NCBI RefSeq assembly: GCF_000620785.1
Contig: NZ_JIAI01000017.1
Location: 81,920-145,919 of the forward strand
Direction of reading: 5' to 3'
DNA length: 64,000 bases
Source of the DNA: Actinospineispora acaciae DSM 45401
Lineage (GTDB): Bacteria; Actinomycetota; Actinomycetes; Mycobacteriales; Pseudonocardiaceae
Shown in pieces: positions 15,878 to 24,441 of the stretch. The notes below the pieces were generated by a model, which saw only the letters and a list, made by a program, of their open reading frames with translations, did not search any database and was not told the origin of the DNA. The position numbers were made by a program, and so were the translations under genes. Position 1 is the stretch's first letter. The number at the start of each line of letters is the position of its first letter.

Positions 15878-16570
15878 TCACGAGCGAGATCCGCGCCTGG
15901 CCGACGCCCAGGCCTCGTCGAGGTCCCGGATCCGGCCTTCCGGCCAGTCCCGTTCCCACCCGCCCATGCGCAGCAGCGCGTCCACCAGGCCCCCGGTGAA
16001 GCCCCACACCACCAACCCCGCCACCTCGAACGCCGGGCCGACCCAGCCCGACGGATGCCTTACCAGGAACCGGTTGCTCGGCTCGGCCAAATCGGCCACC
16101 GGGACCCGCACCACGGCGGCGGTCTCGGCCGGGTCGACCGGTGCGACCGCCACCGGATCGCGCCAGTGTGCCAGCACCGGCGTGACGTGAAACCCGGACG
16201 GGGTGATGTACAGCTCGGGCAGCAGCGCGAGCGGGTCCACCCCGGCCGGGTCCAGGCCGGTCTCCTCGGCCGCCTCGCGCAGCGCGGTGGCCACCGCGTC
16301 GCCGTCGCCGGGCTCCATGCCGCCGCCCGGGAAGGACACCTGGCCGGCGTGGTTGCGCAGGCCGGCGGCACGCTCCTGGAGCAGCAGGTCGGGGCCGTGC
16401 TCGTCGGTGTGCCCGAAGAGGACCAGCACGGCGGCGGGGCGGTGGCCGTCATCGGGTGGCTCGGGCTGCTCGGGGAGGGTCGCGGACGCGCGCAGCAGCG
16501 GCACCAGCCAGCCCGGCGCGGCCTCGGGGACCAGGGTGGGCGACCCGTCCTCGGTGCACTCCACGCTCAC
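15878..16570 (-). CDS. NUDIX hydrolase (CoA pyrophosphatase-like)
   Basis: A 230-residue NUDIX enzyme with the box GGGMEPGD...REAAEETGL (GX5EX7REUXEEXGU pattern), preceded by LRNHAGQVSFPGG. The latter is the UPF0035/CoA-pyrophosphatase signature, so CoA or a CoA derivative is the likely substrate. GTG 16570 overlaps the stop of the upstream thioredoxin-like gene by GTGA, implying coupled translation. It corresponds to Rv3672c. Confidence 0.9.
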   Translation of the reverse strand: MSVECTEDGSPTLVPEAAPGWLVPLLRASATLPEQPEPPDDGHRPAAVLVLFGHTDEHGPDLLLQERAAGLRNHAGQVSFPGGGMEPGDGDAVATALREAAEETGLDPAGVDPLALLPELYITPSGFHVTPVLAHWRDPVAVAPVDPAETAAVVRVPVADLAEPSNRFLVRHPSGWVGPAFEVAGLVVWGFTGGLVDALLRMGGWERDWPEGRIRDLDEAWASARRGSRS

Positions 16571-17229
16571 GGCCGCTCCGATCGCAGCCGGGACACCGCG
16601 GCGGCCACCTCGCCGGCGCTGTGGAACGGGAGCTGCGGCTCGACCTTGGTGACGCTGCCGTCCGCGCGCAGCAGGTAGCTGGCCGGGAGCGCGGGCGGCA
16701 ACCTCAACGCGGCGGACAGCGCGCCGTCCGGGTCGGCCACCGCCGGCAGCCGTACCCGCAGCTCGGCGAGCAGGGCCAGGGCGGCGTCCGGGCGGTCGCG
16801 GACGTCGATCGTCAGCACCGGCACCGCGCCGGGGCGTCCGGCGTACTCGGCCAGCGCGGGCAGCTCCGCCCGGCACGGCCCGCACCAGGACGCCCAGACG
16901 TTGAGCAGCGCGTCCTTACCGGCCAGCGCGGCCGCCGGCTCGACCTGGCCGGGCGCGCCCAGGCACGGCACCCGCACCCCGGCCAGCGGCCCGCTCGGGT
17001 TCGTCCCGTCTGCCCCGGCCGGGCACGGGGGCAACCCGGCCGCCGCCCGTGCCGGCCCGAGCGCCGCCTCGTCCCACCTCGCGGCCACCGGCGTGTCGTT
17101 CTCACTACCCCCGCCCGAGCCGAAAGCGTGCGGCCACAGCGCGACCACGCCGGCCACCGCGAGCACCACCACGACGGCCGTGACCACGAGCTCGCCCCTG
17201 GTCAGGCCGGTCCGGGTGGTGCGGGTCAC
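16567..17229 (-). CDS. Membrane-anchored thioredoxin-like protein (TlpA/ResA type)
   Basis: A 220-residue protein with one N-terminal membrane anchor (about 13-32) and an extracytoplasmic thioredoxin fold holding WASWCGPC (Cys116, Cys119). Two more cysteines lie at 69 and 89. It probably handles thiol-disulphide exchange outside the membrane; the neighbouring MarP, with its own disulphide, is a possible client (inference). GTG 17229 overlaps the nth stop by GTGA, and the 3' end overlaps the NUDIX start. It corresponds to Rv3673c. Confidence 0.9.
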   Translation of the reverse strand: MTRTTRTGLTRGELVVTAVVVVLAVAGVVALWPHAFGSGGGSENDTPVAARWDEAALGPARAAAGLPPCPAGADGTNPSGPLAGVRVPCLGAPGQVEPAAALAGKDALLNVWASWCGPCRAELPALAEYAGRPGAVPVLTIDVRDRPDAALALLAELRVRLPAVADPDGALSAALRLPPALPASYLLRADGSVTKVEPQLPFHSAGEVAAAVSRLRSERP

Positions 17230-18068
17230 GAGCTGCCGAACCCGGCCATGGCCAGCAGGTGCTCCGTCTCCGGCCCCTTGACCAGCTTGGCGGCCTGCTC
17301 GGGTTCGGTGGGCCCGGCACCGAACGACGGGCACTCGGCCGCCAGCGGGCACACCCCGCACGCCGGCTTGCGGGCGTGGCACATCCGCCGCCCGTGGAAG
17401 ATCACGTAGTGCGAGACGATGGTCCACTGCGCGCGGGGCACGATCCGGCCCACCGCGTGCTCGATCTTGACCGGGTCCTCCTCGTCGGTCCAGCCCCAGC
17501 GGCGCACCAGCCGCGAGAAGTGGGTGTCCACCGTGATTCCCGGCACGTCGAACGCGTTGCCCAGGATCACGTTCGCCGTCTTGCGGCCGATCCCGGGCAG
17601 GGTGACCAGGTCCTCGAGCCGGTTCGGCAGCTCGCCGCCGAACTTCTCCTCCACCGCCGCGCCCAAACCCATCAACGACGACGCCTTGTTGCGGAAGAAT
17701 CCGGTGGTCCGGATCATTTCCTCCAGCTCGGTGCGCTCGGCGCCCGCGTAGTCGGCGGCGCTGCGGTACCGGGCGAACAGGGCGGGGGTGACCTCGTTGA
17801 CCCGCTTGTCGGTGCACTGCGCGGACAGGATGGTGGCGACCGCGAGCTCCAGCGGGTTGGTGAAGTCCAGCTCGCAGTGCGCGTCCGGGTACGCCAGCGC
17901 CAGCGTCCGGATCATCCGCCTGGCCCGGCGGGTGCGGCCCAGCTCGCTCTCCCCGGCGGCGACCCGCGCGGCGAGCTTCTTGCTCCGCTGCTGTGTAGAC
18001 GACTGCTGTGTCGACGATTGCGTACGTGAAACAGCCGATAGAGTCGACGATCGCGAGGAGTTCGTCAC
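17226..18068 (-). CDS. nth: Endonuclease III (base-excision repair)
   Basis: A DNA glycosylase/AP lyase for oxidised pyrimidines. The helix-hairpin-helix LPGIGRKTANVILG carries the catalytic Lys, VDTHFSR the catalytic Asp, and the C-terminal CHARKPACGVCPLAAEC is the C-X6-C-X2-C-X5-C ligand set of the 4Fe-4S cluster. GTG 18068 is chosen because TACCCT lies 7 nt upstream (leaderless); an in-frame start at 18107 is the alternative. An extra serine/glutamine-rich N-terminal segment (SSTQQ twice) is unusual. The gene heads the operon with tlpA, NUDIX and marP. Confidence 0.95.
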   Translation of the reverse strand: MTNSSRSSTLSAVSRTQSSTQQSSTQQRSKKLAARVAAGESELGRTRRARRMIRTLALAYPDAHCELDFTNPLELAVATILSAQCTDKRVNEVTPALFARYRSAADYAGAERTELEEMIRTTGFFRNKASSLMGLGAAVEEKFGGELPNRLEDLVTLPGIGRKTANVILGNAFDVPGITVDTHFSRLVRRWGWTDEEDPVKIEHAVGRIVPRAQWTIVSHYVIFHGRRMCHARKPACGVCPLAAECPSFGAGPTEPEQAAKLVKGPETEHLLAMAGFGSS

Positions 18069-18188
18069 CCGGTCCAGGGTACGGATAGCGCTCCGAACAC
18101 GGGACAATGGGCCATCCAGGCGAACCGGCGCGGCACGCCGACCCCGCCGCGGGCGCCGCCGCTCGGGTGCGAGAGGATTCGCCTCGTT

Positions 18189-18461
18189 ATGACTGCCTGG
18201 TTGTCAGTCCTCGTGCCGCTCCTGGTGATGTTCTTCGCCCTCGGTATGGAGCGGGTCGAGGCACGGATGAGGGAGTCGGCGGTGCGCCAGGATGAGCTCG
18301 ACGACTTCCTGGAGCGCGCCCGAGCCGACGAGGTGAAGGCGTTGTTCCGGTCGGGAACGGGACGCGCGCTGGAGTTGTTCCGGCTGCGCAACCGGGACGG
18401 CCGGCAGCCCCGTGCCGAGCGGCGGGCGACCGCCGAGCGGCGGCAGCGGGTCGCGTCCTGA
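18189..18461 (+). CDS. Small single-span membrane protein (Rv3675-like)
   Basis: 90 residues: one N-terminal hydrophobic segment (about 5-20), then a long charged helix rich in Arg and Glu with a basic C-terminus (RQPRAERRATAERRQR). Function unknown. It sits between divergent nth and crp, where mycobacteria also have a short membrane protein gene. A hairpin at 18499-18517 ends the unit. Confidence 0.68.
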   Translation: MTAWLSVLVPLLVMFFALGMERVEARMRESAVRQDELDDFLERARADEVKALFRSGTGRALELFRLRNRDGRQPRAERRATAERRQRVAS

Positions 18462-18498
18462 GCGGCTGGTCGGACGCCTTTGGGTAGCGTCCGGATGG

Positions 18499-18517
18499 CC
18501 TCTGGGTAGCCCAGAGG
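18499..18517 (+). terminator. Hairpin between the small membrane gene and crp
   Basis: CCTCTGGG (18499-18506), loop TAG, CCCAGAGG (18510-18517): a perfect 8-bp stem 37 bp after the stop. A related CCTTTGGGTAGC sits about 24 bp upstream. Confidence 0.55.
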
Positions 18518-18663
18518 ACTTGTGTTCGCGTGTCGTAGGTGGGTCGCAGTGGTCAGGGCCGCCAAAGGGCGCACTAGACTGCCGTCCGATTGATCGGTTC
18601 CGGTCGGTGGTGACCCCTGGGTCTGTAGGCATGGGGTCGACGGCCGCGAGTTGAGGAGTGGCT

Positions 18664-19338
18664 GTGGACGAGGTCTTGCTCCGCGCGGGCATATTCCAAG
18701 GCGTCGAGCCGGGCGCCGCCGAGGCGCTCGCCGGGGAGCTCGAGCTGGTGGACTTCCCCCGGGGCCACGTGATCTTCTCCGAGGGCGAGCAGGGTGACCG
18801 GCTGTACATCATCGCCAGCGGCAAGGTGAAGATCGGGCGCAAGTCGCCGGACGGGCGGGAGAACCTGCTCGCCGTGTTCGGCCCTTCGGACATGTTCGGC
18901 GAGCTGTCCATCTTCGACCCGGGGCCGCGCACGTCGTCCGCGACCACCATCACCGAGGTGCGCGCGCACAGCATGGACCGCGCCGCGCTGAAGGAATGGA
19001 TCGCCAAGCGCCCGGACATCGCCGAACAGCTGCTCCGCGTGATCGCGCGCCGGCTGCGCCGGACCAACAACTCGCTGGCCGACCTGATCTTCACCGACGT
19101 CCCCGGCCGGGTGGCCAAGGCGCTGCTCCAACTGGCCCGACAGTTCGGCTCCCAGGAGTCCGGCCTGCTGCGCGTGACCCACGACCTCACCCAGGAGGAG
19201 ATCGCCCAGCTCGTCGGCGCCTCCCGGGAGACCGTGAACAAGGCCCTCGCCGACTTCGCCCAGCGCGGCTGGCTGCGCCTGGAGGGCAAGTCCGTGCTCA
19301 TCCTCGAACCAGAACGCCTCGCCCGCCGAGCCCGTTAA
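18664..19338 (+). CDS. crp: cAMP-responsive regulator Crp/GlxR
   Basis: A global Crp/Fnr-family regulator of 224 residues. The cyclic-nucleotide domain has the binding segment FGELSIFDPGPRTSSATT, and the C-terminal helix-turn-helix is LTQEEIAQLVGASRETVNKAL. It is nearly collinear with M. tuberculosis Crp (Rv3676) as I recall it, which also starts (V/M)DE(V/I)L. GTG 18664 is therefore preferred over GTG 18658, and TTGAGGA at 18651-18657 then gives proper spacing. TAGACT at 18575-18580 is a plausible -10. It is followed 13 bp after the stop by a family A palindrome. Confidence 0.96.
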   Translation: MDEVLLRAGIFQGVEPGAAEALAGELELVDFPRGHVIFSEGEQGDRLYIIASGKVKIGRKSPDGRENLLAVFGPSDMFGELSIFDPGPRTSSATTITEVRAHSMDRAALKEWIAKRPDIAEQLLRVIARRLRRTNNSLADLIFTDVPGRVAKALLQLARQFGSQESGLLRVTHDLTQEEIAQLVGASRETVNKALADFAQRGWLRLEGKSVLILEPERLARRAR

Positions 19339-19350
19339 CCCAGGTCACCA

Positions 19351-19396
19351 CCCGTGAGTGGTTAGAGGTGCTATGGCACCGCTAACCACTCACGGG
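19351..19396. repeat. 21-bp inverted repeat; terminator-like dispersed element (family A), copy 2
   Basis: Arms of 21 bp with one mismatch surround the loop TATG. The outer stem CCGTGAGTGGTTAG and the trailing GTTCTGAGCTG are identical to the copy at 3349-3392, while the inner stem differs but stays paired. It lies 13 bp after the crp stop, so probably terminates crp transcription. Confidence 0.85.
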
Positions 19397-19452
19397 TTCT
19401 GAGCTGCGGTAACCCGGTGGATTGGGGCGGGCGGGTGCGGTATGGCTAAGGG

Positions 19453-20673
19453 ATGTCGACCTCCTTGGCGGATTACCGTGCGGCGCTGCGGGCTCCGGGC
19501 GCGGCCGGGCCGATGCTCGCGTCGGTGTTCGGGCGGTTCCCGATCGCGATGCTCGGGTTGGCCTCGCTGTTCTACGTGCAGCGGGCGTACGGGTCGTTCG
19601 GGCCGGCCGGGTTCGTCGCGGCGGCCACATTGGTCGGCGAGGCGGTCGGCTCGGTCGTGCAGGGGCGGATCATCGACCGGCACGGGCCGACCCGGCCGCT
19701 GCTGATCGTCTGCGGGGTGTTCGCGGCCACCGCGGGCGGGCTGACGCTGGCCATCGAGGCGCGGCTGGCGGTGCCGGTGCTGGTGGCGGCCGGGCTCGCG
19801 GTCGGGTTGAGCATGCCGGCGCTGCCGGGGGCGTCGCGGGCGCTGTGGACGGTGCTGGTGCCGGCGGGGTCGCGGCGGGAGGCGGCGTTCACCTACGAGG
19901 CGGTCAGCATGGAGGTGTTCTTCATCCTGGGCCCGGCGGTGGCCGCCGGGCTGATCGCCGCGCCGTGGGCCGGTACCGGGTTCGCGGTGGCCACCGGGTC
20001 GTTGCTGGTGGGCAACGTCGGGTTCGCGCTGACGCGGACGGTGCGGGGGCGCCGGCCGGCGGGGGCCGACGGCGGCACCGGGTGGGGCGCGCTGGCCAGC
20101 CCGGGGATGCGGGTGGTGGTGCTGGCCGGGATGGGGTTCGGCTGGGTGGCCGGGTCGGTCGAGGTCGGGGTGCCGGCGGTGACCACCCGGGCCGGCTGGC
20201 CTGCGCTGTCCGGGCTGCTGCTCAGCGCCTGGTCGATCGCGTCGGTGCTGTCCGGCCTGCTCTACGCGCTGCGGCCGTGGCCGAGGCCGCTGCACCTGCG
20301 GATGCCGGCGCTGCTGGCCGGCTTCGGGCTGGGCGCGGTGGCGATGGCGTTCGTGCCGGGGCTGGTGGGGCTCGGTGTGGTGATGCTGATCGCCGGCTGC
20401 CTGATCACCCCGCAGGTCACCGGGCACTCGCTGGGCGTGGAGCTGACCGCGCCGGCCGGGACGGCGACGGAGGCGTTCGGGTGGGTGGTCACGGCGATCA
20501 CCCTGGGGCTGGCGTGCGGTCAGGCGCTCGGCGGCGCGCTGATCGACGCCTACGGGCCGAGCGCGGCGTTCCTGGCCGGTGGGCTCGCCGGGGTCGGGCT
20601 GGCCGCCGCCATGTGGTTCATGCGCCGCGCGTTGGCGAGCGGGGGGTACGGCTACAGCCCGTCACGCAGGTAG
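19453..20673 (+). CDS. MFS transporter
   Basis: A 406-residue protein with about 12 hydrophobic segments in two halves and a basic loop after the second span (IIDRHGPTRPL, the MFS motif A position). The substrate is unknown. There is no well-spaced Shine-Dalgarno; a TATGGC box 6 nt before the ATG suggests a leaderless transcript. The 3' end overlaps the convergent NUDIX-MBL gene by 22 bp. It lies between crp and the Rv3677c-type gene. Confidence 0.85.
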   Translation: MSTSLADYRAALRAPGAAGPMLASVFGRFPIAMLGLASLFYVQRAYGSFGPAGFVAAATLVGEAVGSVVQGRIIDRHGPTRPLLIVCGVFAATAGGLTLAIEARLAVPVLVAAGLAVGLSMPALPGASRALWTVLVPAGSRREAAFTYEAVSMEVFFILGPAVAAGLIAAPWAGTGFAVATGSLLVGNVGFALTRTVRGRRPAGADGGTGWGALASPGMRVVVLAGMGFGWVAGSVEVGVPAVTTRAGWPALSGLLLSAWSIASVLSGLLYALRPWPRPLHLRMPALLAGFGLGAVAMAFVPGLVGLGVVMLIAGCLITPQVTGHSLGVELTAPAGTATEAFGWVVTAITLGLACGQALGGALIDAYGPSAAFLAGGLAGVGLAAAMWFMRRALASGGYGYSPSRR

Positions 20674-22289
20674 TCGAGCTGGGCCTTGACGGACATCTCG
20701 GCGGCCGGCCAGAGGGCCTGGTCCACGTCGGCGTAGACCAGCTCGACGACCTGGCGCGGGGTGGCGTCCGGGCCGAGCTGGGCCAGCGCGCGGCGGACCT
20801 GGTCGAGGCGTTCCTCGCGGTGGGCCAGGTACTGGCGTGCGATGGTGCCGGCGTCGGGCAGCTCGGGGCCGTGCCCGGGCAGCACCGCCAGCCCGTCCGG
20901 CAGCTCGGCCAGCCGGCGCAGCGAGCCCAGGTAGTCGCCGAGGCGGCCGTCCGGGTGGGCGATCACGGTGGTGCCCCTGCCCAGGATCGTGTCGCCGGTG
21001 AGCAGCGCGTCGTCGAGCACGAAGCACAGCGAGTCCGAGGTGTGCCCGGGGGTGGCCAGCACCCGCAGCTCCACGCCGGCGGCGGCCACCACGTCGCCCT
21101 CGCCAAGCCCCTCGTCGCCGAGCACCAGCGCCGGGTCCAGGGCGCGCACCGGTGCGCCGGTCAGCTCGGCGAGGCGGCGGGCGCCCTCGGAGTGGTCGAG
21201 GTGGTGGTGGGTGAGCAGGATCTGCGCCACCGGGCCGTTCTCGGCGATCAGTTGCAGGTGCCGCTCGTCCGCCGGGCCGGGGTCGATCACGATGACGTCC
21301 TCGGATCCGGGCGCGCGCAGCAGCCAGCTGTTGGTGCCGTCCAGGGTCATCATCGACGGGTTCTCGGCCAGCAGCACCGACGCCGTCGGGGTGACCGGCC
21401 GCAGCTTCTCGTACACCGGGTGGTTCGGGCGGGCGGGCAGCAGCCCGGCGGCGTCCGGCGCGGCGGGCGGCGGCGTGGCGCGCGGGCGGAGCTGGTACGC
21501 GGCCCGTTCGTAGCCCAGCTCGCCGGGCAGGCTGAGCACCAGCCGGTCGCCCTCGCGGCGCACCTTCGGGATCAGCGGTGTGATCGTGCGGCCCGCGCTG
21601 GCGTCCAGGGCGGTGGCCACGTCGGGCTGCTCGGTGAGCTGTTCGAGCGTCACCCAGGTCGGCGGAAGCAGCTCGATGCGGTCGTCCTTCCACTCCTCCA
21701 GGGCGTCGGCGGGGCGACGCCAGGCGGCCGAGCGGACCTCGCTGGTCCCGGCGTCGGCCCGTTGCCCGTCCGGCAGCGCGGCCAGGAAGAAGAACGTGTC
21801 GTAGCGCCGCCGCCGGCCCTTCTCCGGGGTGACCCAGTTCGCCCACGGCCGCAGCAGGTCCGCGCGCAGCACCCAGCCCCTGGCGGTGAGCACGTCGGCC
21901 AGCGCGCCGCGCCGGTCCACCAGCTCGGCCCGCGCCTCGGCCAGCTCGTCGGGGTCGGTCGTCAGCGCCTGCCCGTCCGAGGGGCCGGCCAGCAGCACGC
22001 CGCACTCCTCGAACGTCTCCCGCACGGCGGCGCACACCATGGCGCCGGCCAGCTCCTCCGCACAGCCCATCCGGCCGGCCCACCAGGACGGCGGCGGCCC
22101 GGACCAGCCGATGCCGTTGACGCGGTCCCGGTCGTCCACCCCGCCGCCGGGGAAGACGTGCACGTTCGGCGCGAACGCCATCGCCCCGACCCGGTGCTGC
22201 AGGAACACCTCCAGACCGGCCTGGGTATCGCGCAGCAGCACCACCGTCGCCGCTGGTCGGGGCACTACCGGGGCGTCAGGGGGTGACAT
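20652..22289 (-). CDS. Fused NUDIX hydrolase - metallo-beta-lactamase-fold protein
   Basis: 545 residues with two enzymes in one chain. The N-terminal NUDIX domain (about 10-230) has VFPGGGVDD and RETFEECGV, an interrupted NUDIX box with an insertion. The C-terminal MBL-fold hydrolase (about 285-545) starts at YEKLRPVTPTASVLLAENPS, has the zinc motif THHHLDH, then LATPGHTSDSLCF and GDTILG. The second half matches Rv3677c; the NUDIX part is a fusion relative to mycobacteria. No ribosome-binding site precedes the internal GTG at the domain boundary. TAGAGT lies 6 nt before the ATG (leaderless). Confidence 0.9.
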   Translation of the reverse strand: MSPPDAPVVPRPAATVVLLRDTQAGLEVFLQHRVGAMAFAPNVHVFPGGGVDDRDRVNGIGWSGPPPSWWAGRMGCAEELAGAMVCAAVRETFEECGVLLAGPSDGQALTTDPDELAEARAELVDRRGALADVLTARGWVLRADLLRPWANWVTPEKGRRRRYDTFFFLAALPDGQRADAGTSEVRSAAWRRPADALEEWKDDRIELLPPTWVTLEQLTEQPDVATALDASAGRTITPLIPKVRREGDRLVLSLPGELGYERAAYQLRPRATPPPAAPDAAGLLPARPNHPVYEKLRPVTPTASVLLAENPSMMTLDGTNSWLLRAPGSEDVIVIDPGPADERHLQLIAENGPVAQILLTHHHLDHSEGARRLAELTGAPVRALDPALVLGDEGLGEGDVVAAAGVELRVLATPGHTSDSLCFVLDDALLTGDTILGRGTTVIAHPDGRLGDYLGSLRRLAELPDGLAVLPGHGPELPDAGTIARQYLAHREERLDQVRRALAQLGPDATPRQVVELVYADVDQALWPAAEMSVKAQLDYLRDGL

Positions 22290-22336
22290 GGGCCGACTCT
22301 AACCGCTGGCCGGCGAGCCCACCCGCCGAACGGATC

Positions 22337-23725
22337 TCAGCCGGCCTGGTCGGGCGGACCCAGTTGGCGCGGCCCCCGGGGCTTGCGCCCGCCGTTGGTG
22401 CTCCGGAACATCTGGCCGGAGTGCTGCTCGGGGTGCGAGTCGCCGTCCTCGCGGGCGGCCAGCTCCTCGTGCAGCTGGCGCAGCAGCCGCTGCTCGACGT
22501 CGGACAGCCCGGGCGGGGTGTCCGGCAGGTTGGCCTCGTCGGCGCGCGCGGGCTGGCGCTTGGGCTGCGACTGCCTGGCCTGCGGCCGCCCGTTGCCGGG
22601 TGCGCCCCCGGCCGCCGGGAACCCGCCGGACGCGTTCGGGCCCGGTGGCTCCTGGCTCGGCGGCAGGGCGGGCAGGTCTCGCGGCGAGTTCCACAGCCCG
22701 TCCCTCGGCCGATCGCCGCCCCGGCGGTCGGCCGCTGGTCTATCCCCCGGCGGTTCGTCCTCCAACGACCCGTCGGCGCCGTCCGGCGGGAACGGCGAGC
22801 GCTCGCGTCCGGGTCCGTCGTCGAGGTCGGAACGGTCCGGTTGCGGCCGCAGCGGCGCCGAACCCCGGGCGGTGATCACCCGGTCCACCGGGCGGAGCGG
22901 GGCGCGGCGGGTCTCGTCCCGCGCGCTGGCCTCCTGGCCGGATCCGGAGCCGGAAGCGCGCCGCTTGTCCGGCCGGCGCTGCTTGTCCCTGTTGTCCCGG
23001 CCGTCCCGGTTCCTCGGGTCCTGCTCGGGGCGCCCCGCCGGCTGCCGGCGGGGCAACGGGCCGCCGCCACCGCTACCGCCGGCGGGCGGCCCCGTGTCGA
23101 CCAGCTCCAGCCGGCGCGCCTCGGCCAGCGCGGCGCGGTGGTAGTCGCCGAGCTGGTGCTCGGCCGCGAACACCTCGACCGAGGCGAACACGCCCGCCCT
23201 GGCCAGCACCTCGCCGACCTGGTAGGCGAGCACGTCGGCGCCGGCGGTCTCGGCGGTCTCGATCAGCACCAGCGGGTGCGGCAGCGGGCCGGGCGCGCCG
23301 CCGGCCGGCGTGGTGCGCCAGACCAGCAGCACCTGGCAGTCGCGCAGCAGCCGGCCCGGCACGGTGCGCAGCGCCGCCTCCGGGTCGTGCTCGGCGCCGG
23401 CCGCCGGGAACCCACCGGTGGCCGGGTCGGCCAGGAACCGGTGCCGCATCCGGGGCGAGGTGTCCGCCGGCGGCAGCGACTCGCCCTGGACGAGCAGCTG
23501 GCGTCGTCCGGCGGCGGCCGCCAGCGCGTCGTGCGGGCCCGGTGGCAACCGCACCCGGTCGGCCTGCACCGTCGAGGTGGCCAGCTCGATGGCGTAGTCG
23601 CCCTCGCCGACCGCGACCAGCTCCCGGCACCAGCCGAGCAGCTCATCGTCGATCAGCCCGGCCAGCGAGAGCAGCAGGGTGTGCGTCTCGACCGTGACGT
23701 CCACGGCTTCTCGGCCCTCTGGCAT
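22337..23725 (-). CDS. Conserved hypothetical protein with long disordered tail
   Basis: 462 residues of unknown function. The N-terminal 210 residues look folded (ETHTLLLSLAGLIDDELLGWCRELV..., LLVWRTTPAG, ending EARRLELVDTG). From about 215 onward the sequence is low-complexity, rich in Pro, Gly, Arg and Asp, with a short helical stretch near the C-terminus (LSDVEQRLLRQLHEELAARE). No catalytic motif or membrane segment is visible. ATG 23725 has GGGAGG upstream. It belongs to the minus-strand series that starts with DUF4177 and RidA. Confidence 0.72.
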   Translation of the reverse strand: MPEGREAVDVTVETHTLLLSLAGLIDDELLGWCRELVAVGEGDYAIELATSTVQADRVRLPPGPHDALAAAAGRRQLLVQGESLPPADTSPRMRHRFLADPATGGFPAAGAEHDPEAALRTVPGRLLRDCQVLLVWRTTPAGGAPGPLPHPLVLIETAETAGADVLAYQVGEVLARAGVFASVEVFAAEHQLGDYHRAALAEARRLELVDTGPPAGGSGGGGPLPRRQPAGRPEQDPRNRDGRDNRDKQRRPDKRRASGSGSGQEASARDETRRAPLRPVDRVITARGSAPLRPQPDRSDLDDGPGRERSPFPPDGADGSLEDEPPGDRPAADRRGGDRPRDGLWNSPRDLPALPPSQEPPGPNASGGFPAAGGAPGNGRPQARQSQPKRQPARADEANLPDTPPGLSDVEQRLLRQLHEELAAREDGDSHPEQHSGQMFRSTNGGRKPRGPRQLGPPDQAG

Positions 23726-23748
23726 CTCGCCTCCCTTCCTCAGGCGTC

Positions 23749-24441
23749 TCAGGCGTCGACCAGCGCGCCGGTCGAGCCGCGACGGCCCCGCGCCACCGGC
23801 TCCCGGTCCGGCGAGCGCCACAGCGATACCGACTCGCGTAACGCCAGCCGGTGGTACGGCGGCAGGGCCAGCGGCGGGGACACCACTTCCACGGCCGGCG
23901 TGAGGTCGCCGTGCGCGCGCAGGATGCGCTGCATGACGCCGGTCAGCGCCGGCAGGTTCTCGGTCACGTGCGCGAGCACGATCCGCTGCGGCCGGGGGCG
24001 GTCCACCCGCCAGCTTCGGCGCAGCTCCTTGGCGCCGGGGTGGCCGCGCACCACGGCGGCCAGCATCAGGTCCACGCCGTCGCGCCAGCCGGCCAGGGTC
24101 GCCACGTCGGCGCACTCCTCGCCGGGGCCGAGGTCGGCCTGGAAGCTGGCGTTGACCTCGACCGGGTCGGACGCCGGGAGCACCGCGTCGAGCAGCCGGG
24201 ACGGCGCGCCCCACCGGGGCAGGCAGACCTCCATCAGCTCCCGCTCGGCGTCGGTCAGCCCGATGCGGTGGCGCAGCAGGGCCTTCGGCAGGCTGCGCAC
24301 CAGCGCCGGGTGCGCGCCGGCGGCCAGCCAGTCGCGCAGCCGCCAGAGCAGCCGCTCCGGCAGCCGACCGGCCAGCCGGACCAGCAGGTCGTGACAGGCC
24401 CGCTCGGCGGTGGGATCGGACTGCGCTGGCGTCACGCTCAT
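23749..24441 (-). CDS. Conserved hypothetical protein
   Basis: 230 residues, helical and arginine-rich, with no recognised domain. The N-terminal part reads as tandem amphipathic helices (LLVRLAGRLPERLLWRLRDWLAAG); the C-terminal part has a beta-like stretch (QRIVLAHVTENLP). The ATG overlaps the RidA stop (TGATG), so translation is coupled to RidA, and the next gene (22337-23725) starts 24 bp after its stop. Conservation of this arrangement in related genomes would define the operon's function. Confidence 0.68.
   Translation of the reverse strand: MSVTPAQSDPTAERACHDLLVRLAGRLPERLLWRLRDWLAAGAHPALVRSLPKALLRHRIGLTDAERELMEVCLPRWGAPSRLLDAVLPASDPVEVNASFQADLGPGEECADVATLAGWRDGVDLMLAAVVRGHPGAKELRRSWRVDRPRPQRIVLAHVTENLPALTGVMQRILRAHGDLTPAVEVVSPPLALPPYHRLALRESVSLWRSPDREPVARGRRGSTGALVDA

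Noticed and set aside
16567..17817. 416-residue frame covering thioredoxin and nth
   Set aside because: Only the part from GTG 17229 is the thioredoxin-like protein; the rest is an out-of-frame shadow of nth.
17985..18030. SOS/LexA-type operator at the nth start
   Set aside because: The repeats are direct, not inverted, and do not match the actinobacterial GAACNNNNGTTC SOS box.
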